From: Antribacter gilvus
GTDB taxonomy: Bacteria; Actinomycetota; Actinomycetes; Actinomycetales; Cellulomonadaceae
Assembly: GCF_003946865.1 (NCBI RefSeq)
Contig: NZ_QXTH01000001.1
Coordinates: forward strand, 310,001-374,000
DNA length: 64,000 nucleotides
Reading direction: 5' to 3'
Shown: positions 58,807-64,000 of the stretch, one piece after another
Position numbering within the stretch: the stretch's first letter is position 1
Layout of the letters: the number at the start of each line of letters is the position of its first letter
Notes under the pieces: model-generated
What the model saw: the letters and a program-made list of their open reading frames with translations, nothing else
Told to the model about the DNA's origin: nothing
Databases searched by the model: none
Translations under genes and position numbers: made by a program

Positions 58807-59802
58807 ATGGCAAACGCACGTGACGTGGCGAAGGCGGCAGGGGTCTCGGTGTCGACCGTGTCGCGTGCCCTCGTCGCGCCCGACCAGGTCTCCGACGCCA
58901 CCCGACGGAGGGTGGTCGAGGCGGCCGAGCGGCTCGGCTACCGGCCCAACCCGGTGGCGCGCGGCCTGCGGCTGGGCCGCACGCACGCCGTCGGCCTGAT
59001 CGTCCCGGACCTCGAGAACCCGTACTTCGCGTCCGTCACCAAGGGCGTGCAGGCGCGGGCCCGCGCCGAGGGCTACGCCGTCTTCGTGGCCGACACCGAC
59101 GAGGACGCGTCCGTCGAGGCGGAGCTCGTGGCAGGGCTCGCCGCCCGGGTCGACGGCCTCATCCTCGCCTCCCCCCGGTCCGACGACGCGACCCTCCTCG
59201 CCGCCGTCGAGGGGTCCGTGGCGGTGCTCGCCAACCGCGAGCTGGACGGGCTCCCGTCGATCGCCCTCGACGACGCCGACGGCGCGGCCCAGGTGCTCGG
59301 CCACCTGCGCGCCCTGGGCCACCGCCGCGTGGCCGTGGCGCAGGGCCCGTCGAGCTCGTGGTCCGGCAACCGCCGGCTGGCCGGCCTGCGGGCCGCGGCC
59401 GAGCAGTTCGGCGACGTCGAGCTGGTGCACCTGGGGAGCTTCCGGCCCTACTTCTCCGGCGGCCACGTCGCCGCCGACCACGCCGCCGCGAGCGGCGCCA
59501 CGGCCGTCGTCGCGTTCAACGACCTCATGGCCCTGGGCATCCTCGACCGCCTGCGCAGCCGCGGCGTCCGCGTCCCGCAGGACCTCTCGGTGGTGGGGTA
59601 CGACGACGTCGCGGTCGCCACCCTGGTCTCGCCCGCCCTCACCACCGTGCACTCGCCCCTGAGCGGTCTGGGGCGCCGCGCGGTCGACCTCCTGGTCGGC
59701 CGCCTGCGCGGCGCGACCGGGACGTCCACCACGACCCACCTCCCCGTCGAGCTCGTGATCCGTGGCTCGACCGGGGTGCCCGCGCCGGTGACTACCGGCT
59801 GA
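58807..59802 (+). CDS. LacI-family regulator of the glucuronate genes
   Basis: 331 residues from ATG 58807 (GAGGAAGGG upstream). HTH at the very N-terminus (NARDVAKAAGVSVSTVSRALV), hinge helix YRPNPVARGLRLGRT, and the effector domain from GLIVPDLENPYFA to VVGYDDVAVATLVSPALTTVHSP. Position between uxaC (divergent) and an ABC operon (downstream) and the paired operators suggest it controls uronate catabolism, with glucuronate, fructuronate or an aldouronate as likely inducer (inference). Confidence 0.92.
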   Translation: MANARDVAKAAGVSVSTVSRALVAPDQVSDATRRRVVEAAERLGYRPNPVARGLRLGRTHAVGLIVPDLENPYFASVTKGVQARARAEGYAVFVADTDEDASVEAELVAGLAARVDGLILASPRSDDATLLAAVEGSVAVLANRELDGLPSIALDDADGAAQVLGHLRALGHRRVAVAQGPSSSWSGNRRLAGLRAAAEQFGDVELVHLGSFRPYFSGGHVAADHAAASGATAVVAFNDLMALGILDRLRSRGVRVPQDLSVVGYDDVAVATLVSPALTTVHSPLSGLGRRAVDLLVGRLRGATGTSTTTHLPVELVIRGSTGVPAPVTTG

Positions 59803-59842
59803 GCACCACCGCACGACCGATCGATCCGTCTCACCGCACCAG

Positions 59843-59895
59843 CCCCGCGCCGACGACGACGCGGGGAACCGACCCCCGGGTGATGGAGCCCGGGG
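59843..59895 (+). terminator. Two tandem hairpins before the binding-protein gene
   Basis: CCCCGCG/CGCGGGG (59843-59849 with 59860-59866) and CCCCGGG/CCCGGGG (59874-59880 with 59889-59895). They end the lacI transcript or form a leader of the downstream ABC operon. Confidence 0.5.
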
Positions 59896-59914
59896 TGAGA
59901 GAGAGGACGAAACG

Positions 59915-61141
59915 ATGCGCACCTACCGCAACGCGGCCCTCGCCGCCGTCGCAGGCCTGGGTCTCCTCCTGACCGCCTGCGCCCCGCCGGCCCCCGAGGG
60001 AGGCGAGCAGGCACCCCCGGCGACGGAGGCCGCGGAGGTGCCCGAGACGCCGTCGGCCCCCGTGACGCTGAACATCCTCGACGTGGCGGGCAACCAGAAG
60101 CTGACCAAGCCGATGGTCGACGCCTTCGTCGCCGAGAACCCCGACGTCATCTCCGCCGTGACCTGGGAGACGGGCGGCGCGCCCGACGTGACCGGCCTGG
60201 TCAAGCCGCAGGTGGACAGCGGGAACCTCTCGATCGACCTGGTGCTCACGGGGAACGACGGGCTCTCCGCCGGCATCGGGCAGGACCTGTGGATCCCCGT
60301 CGTGGACGACTTCGGCGACCGGCTGTCCAACCAGGAGAACTACCTCGAGCCGGCCGCCGCCATGCAGGAGCTGGCCGACGGCTACGGCGTGGTCGTCACC
60401 TACTACCCGTCCGGGCCGCTGCTCCAGTACGACCCGGCGGTGGTGAGCGAGCCGCCGTCGACCCCCGAGGAGCTCCTCGAGTGGGCCGAGGCCAACCCCG
60501 GGAAGTTCGGGTACGCCCGGCCCGCGAACTCCGGCCCCGGCCGCACGTTCCTCATGGGGCTGCCGTACCTCCTCGGCGACGAGGACCCGAAGGACCCCGA
60601 GAACGGCTGGGACAAGACCTGGGCCTACCTCAAGGACCTGGGCCAGCACATCGACAACTACCCGACCGGGACCGGCCAGGTGGTCACGAACGTCGGTGAC
60701 GGCACCTGGAGCATGATCCCCACCACGACCGGCTGGGAGATCGAGCCGCGCACGGACGGTCGCTTGCCGAACACGCTGGAGGCCGCGGCGTTCGACGACT
60801 TCACCTGGGTCACGGACGCGCACTACGCCGCCATCCCGCGGGGCCAGAGCGCCGACAAGATCTCGGCGATCCTGCTGCTCCTGCAGGACGTCCTCACGCC
60901 CGAGCAGAACGCGAAGGCGTACGACAACGGCTACTTCTACCCCGGCCCGGCCGTCGAGGGCGCCACCCTCGACCTGGCTCCCGAGGAGTCGCAGAAGGTG
61001 CTCGAGGAGTTCGGCCGCGACTGGTACGACGACCTCATCGAGTCGGAGCCGTCCACGACGCCCCTCGCCCCCGACCAGATGGTGAAGGCCTTCGACATCT
61101 GGGACCGCGAGGTCGGCGCCGGCAAGTTCGAGGAGCAGTGA
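59915..61141 (+). CDS. ABC transporter solute-binding lipoprotein (family 1)
   Basis: 408 residues. Lipobox LTAC with Cys about 22, a Pro/Glu/Ala spacer, then the binding fold starting VTLNILDVAGNQKLTKPMVDAF and including SIDLVLTGNDGLSAG, YGVVVTYYPSGPLLQYDP and GFSM-like aromatic regions. It resembles the PotD/AfuA/YcjN-like class that works with a dedicated ATPase and two permeases. GAGAGGAC precedes ATG 59915. The substrate is unknown; location favours a uronate or hemicellulose-derived sugar acid. Confidence 0.88.
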   Translation: MRTYRNAALAAVAGLGLLLTACAPPAPEGGEQAPPATEAAEVPETPSAPVTLNILDVAGNQKLTKPMVDAFVAENPDVISAVTWETGGAPDVTGLVKPQVDSGNLSIDLVLTGNDGLSAGIGQDLWIPVVDDFGDRLSNQENYLEPAAAMQELADGYGVVVTYYPSGPLLQYDPAVVSEPPSTPEELLEWAEANPGKFGYARPANSGPGRTFLMGLPYLLGDEDPKDPENGWDKTWAYLKDLGQHIDNYPTGTGQVVTNVGDGTWSMIPTTTGWEIEPRTDGRLPNTLEAAAFDDFTWVTDAHYAAIPRGQSADKISAILLLLQDVLTPEQNAKAYDNGYFYPGPAVEGATLDLAPEESQKVLEEFGRDWYDDLIESEPSTTPLAPDQMVKAFDIWDREVGAGKFEEQ

Positions 61142-61148
61142 TCGTCCG

Positions 61149-62291
61149 ATGATCACGGCGGACCGTTTCGAGTCGCTGGAGCTGAGGAACGTCGGGCGTA
61201 GCTTCGGCGGCCAGGACGCGCTGTCCGGCCTCGACCTGACGGTCCGGGCGGGCGAGTTCATCGCCCTGCTCGGGCCGTCGGGCTGCGGCAAGTCGACGGC
61301 GCTCAACTGCCTGGCCGGGCTCCTGCCCCTCACCCACGGCGAGATCCTCATGGACGGGCGGCGGGTGGACACCCTGCCGAGCGAGAAGCGCGGCTTCGGC
61401 ATGGTGTTCCAGAGCTACGCCCTGTTCCCGCACCTCACGGTGGAGCGCAACGTCGCGTTCGGGCTGCAGATGCGGCGCCTGCCGCGGGCGGAGGTCGCGC
61501 AGCGGGTGCGCGAGGCGATCGCCCTCGTGAAGCTCGAGGAGCACGCGAAGAAGCTGCCCGGCCAGCTCTCCGGAGGCCAGCAGCAGCGTGTGGCCATCGC
61601 CCGCGCGGTGGTGCTGCGCCCGTCCCTCGTGCTGATGGACGAGCCGCTCTCCAACCTCGACGCCAAGCTGCGGCTCGACATGCGCACCGAGATCCGGCGC
61701 CTGCACCAGTCGCTGGGGCTCACCACCGTCTACGTCACGCACGACCAGGAGGAGGCGCTCTCCCTCGCCGATCGCCTCGTGGTGCTGCGCGACGGCCGCG
61801 TGCAGCAGGTGGGCACGCCGGACGCGCTCTACGAGGCGCCGGCGAGCTGGTACGTGGCCGACTTCATGGGCTACCGCAACATCCTCCCCGCCGAGGTGGT
61901 GTCCGTGACCGCCGGCGAGGCCACCGTCGCCGTCGGCGGGGTGCGGCTCACCGGGCGGGTCGTCGGCACGGTCGCCGCGGGGGACCGTGCGCGGGTCGCC
62001 GTGCGGCCCGACGACCTCTCCGTGGTGGAGGCCGGCGACGTCGTCGACGGCAACTCCCTGACCGGCACCGTGTCCGTGGTCGAGTACCACGGGCGCGAGC
62101 TCGCGGTGAGCGTCCAGGCGCCCGACGGCACCCTCCTGCACCTCCGGGCGCCGAAGGCCCCGGCCGTCGGGGCCACCGTCACGCTCACGGCCCGGGCGCA
62201 GCGCGTCCTCGTGTTCCCCGAGTCGCCCGAGCCGGCGCTCGCCACCACCGGGGCGGGGACCGGGGCGAGCGAGCAGGCGGTGGCGATATGA
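61149..62291 (+). CDS. ABC transporter ATP-binding protein (MalK/PotA-like)
   Basis: 380 residues. Walker [14 protein letters not shown]-loop [12 protein letters not shown], signature [14 protein letters not shown], Walker [16 protein letters not shown] and H-loop [14 protein letters not shown]. The C-terminal 130 residues form a TOBE/OB regulatory domain ([33 protein letters not shown]). It powers the transporter encoded by the flanking genes and starts 7 nt after the binding-protein stop. No EIIA-inducer-exclusion motif was judged. Confidence 0.94.
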   Translation: MITADRFESLELRNVGRSFGGQDALSGLDLTVRAGEFIALLGPSGCGKSTALNCLAGLLPLTHGEILMDGRRVDTLPSEKRGFGMVFQSYALFPHLTVERNVAFGLQMRRLPRAEVAQRVREAIALVKLEEHAKKLPGQLSGGQQQRVAIARAVVLRPSLVLMDEPLSNLDAKLRLDMRTEIRRLHQSLGLTTVYVTHDQEEALSLADRLVVLRDGRVQQVGTPDALYEAPASWYVADFMGYRNILPAEVVSVTAGEATVAVGGVRLTGRVVGTVAAGDRARVAVRPDDLSVVEAGDVVDGNSLTGTVSVVEYHGRELAVSVQAPDGTLLHLRAPKAPAVGATVTLTARAQRVLVFPESPEPALATTGAGTGASEQAVAI

Positions 62292-63205
62292 CCGCCGTCG
62301 GCTCCCGGAGCACCGCGAGCCTGCGCCACCGCCTCGCGGAGCGTGGCGTCGACGTCTCCCTGCTGTTCCTGCTGCCCGCCCTGCTGCTCATCGTCGGGCT
62401 GTTCGTCTACCCGTTCAGCTACGGGATCGGCCTCACGTTCCAGCCGTCCGCCCTGGTGCAGGAGCGCTGGGGCGGCGGGGTGCTCGCCAACTACGTGGCG
62501 TTCTTCAGCGACCCGTTCGTGTTCGACTCCGTCGGGATCACGATGCGGCTCGCCCTGCCCGCCGCGCTGTTCAACGTGCTCGCGTCGGTGCCCGTCGCCC
62601 TGGTGCTGCGCCGGAAGTTCCGGGGCAAGCGGCTCGTCACGTCGATCCTCGTGCTGCCCATCACCCTGGGCACGGTCCTCACCGCGCAGGGCCTGCTGAT
62701 CTTCGCCGGGCGCCAGGGCTGGCTCAACCGGTTCCTGCTCGAGGCGGGGATCGTGGACGAGCCGCTGCGCCTCGTCAACAACTACACCGGCGTGATGTTC
62801 TCGCTGATCATCACCGGGTTCCCGTTCGCGTTCCTGCTGATCTCGTCGTACCTCTCCGGGATCGACCCGTCGCTCGACGCCGCCGCGCGCACCCTCGGCG
62901 CCGGCTGGTGGCAGCGGTTCCGGCGCGTGACCCTCCCGCTCCTCGCCCCCGGCCTCGCCACCACGTTCATCCTCACGTTCGTGCTCGCGTTCTCCGTGTT
63001 CCCGTCCGCCCGCCTGGTGGGCGACGCGATGGGCGAGACCCGGGTCATGTCGCTCATGGCGTTCCGCGCGTTCGGCGAGCAGAACGACTACCAGATGGCG
63101 TCCACGATCGCGCTGATGATGGGCGTGATCGAGCTCGGCGTCGTGGCGCTCGTCCTGTTGTGGCGCTCGCTCCTGTACAAGGGCTCGACCGGAGGGAAGG
63201 GCTGA
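62288..63205 (+). CDS. ABC transporter permease (PotB-like)
   Basis: 305 residues, ATGA overlap with the ATPase gene. Six transmembrane helices (first about 23-43); EAA loop DAAARTLGAGWWQRFRRVTLPLLAPG, which contacts the ATPase. The arrangement SBP-ATPase-permease-permease is that of polyamine/iron/thiamine-type importers, also used for sugar acids and phosphonates. Its stop overlaps the start of the second permease (TGATG). Confidence 0.9.
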   Translation: MTAVGSRSTASLRHRLAERGVDVSLLFLLPALLLIVGLFVYPFSYGIGLTFQPSALVQERWGGGVLANYVAFFSDPFVFDSVGITMRLALPAALFNVLASVPVALVLRRKFRGKRLVTSILVLPITLGTVLTAQGLLIFAGRQGWLNRFLLEAGIVDEPLRLVNNYTGVMFSLIITGFPFAFLLISSYLSGIDPSLDAAARTLGAGWWQRFRRVTLPLLAPGLATTFILTFVLAFSVFPSARLVGDAMGETRVMSLMAFRAFGEQNDYQMASTIALMMGVIELGVVALVLLWRSLLYKGSTGGKG

Positions 63206-64000
63206 TGGCCGCCACCGCACCCGGCGAGAAGCCGCTCGCCGCGTCACCGTCCACCTGGCTGGTCTGGGCGGGGATGGCCGCCTTCCTGGTCTTCCTCCTC
63301 GGGCTCCTCGTCTCCGTGGTGGTGGACTCCTTCGGCCGCCAGTGGTTCGCCACCTGGCTCCCGCTCGAGGCCACGACGGACTGGTACGCGTCGTCCTGGG
63401 AGCGGTTCTCCCTGGGCCATGTCATCGGCGTGACCGTGGGCGTCGCCCTCGCGGTGGTCGTGATCTCCGTGCTGGTCGGCGTCCCCGCCGCCTACCTGCT
63501 CGCACGGCGCAACTTCCCGGGCAAGCGGTTCGTGAACCTGCTGTTCCTCCTGCCCATCCTCATGCCGCCCATCACCTACGGCATCCCGCTCGCCACCGTC
63601 ATGTACGCCTTCGGGCTCGGCCGGTCCGTGGTGGCGGTGGTGCTCGTGAACCTCGTGCCGTCCATCCCGTTCGTGATCATGACGATGACCCCGTTCATCG
63701 AGCAGATCAACCCGTCCATCGAGCACGCGGCCCGGATGTGCGGCGCCTCCATGCGCCAGGTCTTCCTCCGGGTCCTCGGACCGCTGCTCGTGCCCGGCAT
63801 CCTCGCCGCGTCGATCCTCGTGCTCGTCCGCACGGTCGGCATGTTCGAGCTGACGTTCCTCGTCTCGGGACCACAGTCCGACACGCTCGTGGTCGCGATC
63901 TACCGCGCCATGACCTCCGCCGGCGGCGGCGAGGCCCGTCAGCTCGTGTCGGCCATGGCCGTCATGTACACCACCACGATGCTCGTGATGCTCATCGTGG
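63204..64000 (+). CDS. ABC transporter permease (PotC-like), truncated by the window end
   Basis: 265 codons visible from ATG 63204; the frame is open at the end. N-terminal helix LVWAGMAAFLVFLLGLLVSVVV, further membrane segments, and EAA loop EHAARMCGASMRQVFLRVLGPLLVPG. Second permease of the importer; only the last helix or helices are missing. Confidence 0.88.

Overview
The window is high-GC actinobacterial chromosome. GTG starts are common, and many genes begin 6-8 nt after a -10-like hexamer with no Shine-Dalgarno. Marker families include a SigE-type ECF sigma, a WhiB-like protein, ClpC with a ClgR-type box, a DUF2637 protein and a pSAM2-like integrated element. Together with glucuronoxylan-use genes and a secreted S1 protease, this suggests a soil or plant-litter member of Micrococcales (Promicromonosporaceae or Cellulomonadaceae). 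That placement is inference, as no rRNA is present.

1-28.3 kb is mostly core chromosome: an ECF sigma gene coupled to a membrane-anchored partner; an M18 aminopeptidase; a small regulatory locus (54-aa Cys protein, resolvase-like protein lacking its serine, and a divergent zinc-ribbon/HTH/TPR regulator separated by palindromes); a HAD hydrolase; a K+-independent-type H+-pyrophosphatase; small membrane proteins; a methyltransferase; LysR and a secreted serine protease; PAP2; topA; a Gfo/Idh oxidoreductase; tmk-holB; a PNPOx-like protein; an orphan HypX; a lipoprotein; a TAP-like hydrolase; and tRNA-Thr(CGU).

28.29-35.80 kb is a compact integrated element of about 7.5 kb inserted in the 3' end of tRNA-Thr and bounded by 43-bp direct repeats. 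One minus-strand operon reads pra - traSA(FtsK-like) - DUF2637 - whiB-like - repSA - xis - int. A separate GntR repressor (korSA-like) has candidate operators in front of pra and of itself. The right end is non-coding and holds a near-200-nt interrupted inverted repeat. Just outside attR lie relics of an older integrase and of an antitoxin/PIN pair.

36.2-45.8 kb returns to housekeeping: GNAT, DUF2809, UdgX, peptide deformylase, an alpha/beta hydrolase, a secreted Pro-rich protein, a tandem universal stress protein, a hypothetical, clpC and an epimerase.

45.8-64.0 kb is a hemicellulose (glucuronoxylan) utilisation island. A LacI regulator faces an operon of two LplB/YtcP-type permeases, a lipoprotein binding protein, a GH39 beta-xylosidase and a DUF624 protein. 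An RHH-Doc toxin-antitoxin pair separates it from the minus-strand operon uxaC - manD - aguA (uronate isomerase, mannonate dehydratase, alpha-glucuronidase). A second LacI gene diverges from uxaC and is followed by another ABC transporter that runs off the window. Expected flow: import of xylo- and aldouronic oligosaccharides, removal of the glucuronic side group by AguA, release of xylose by GH39, and channelling of glucuronate through UxaC and ManD, each half under its own LacI repressor.
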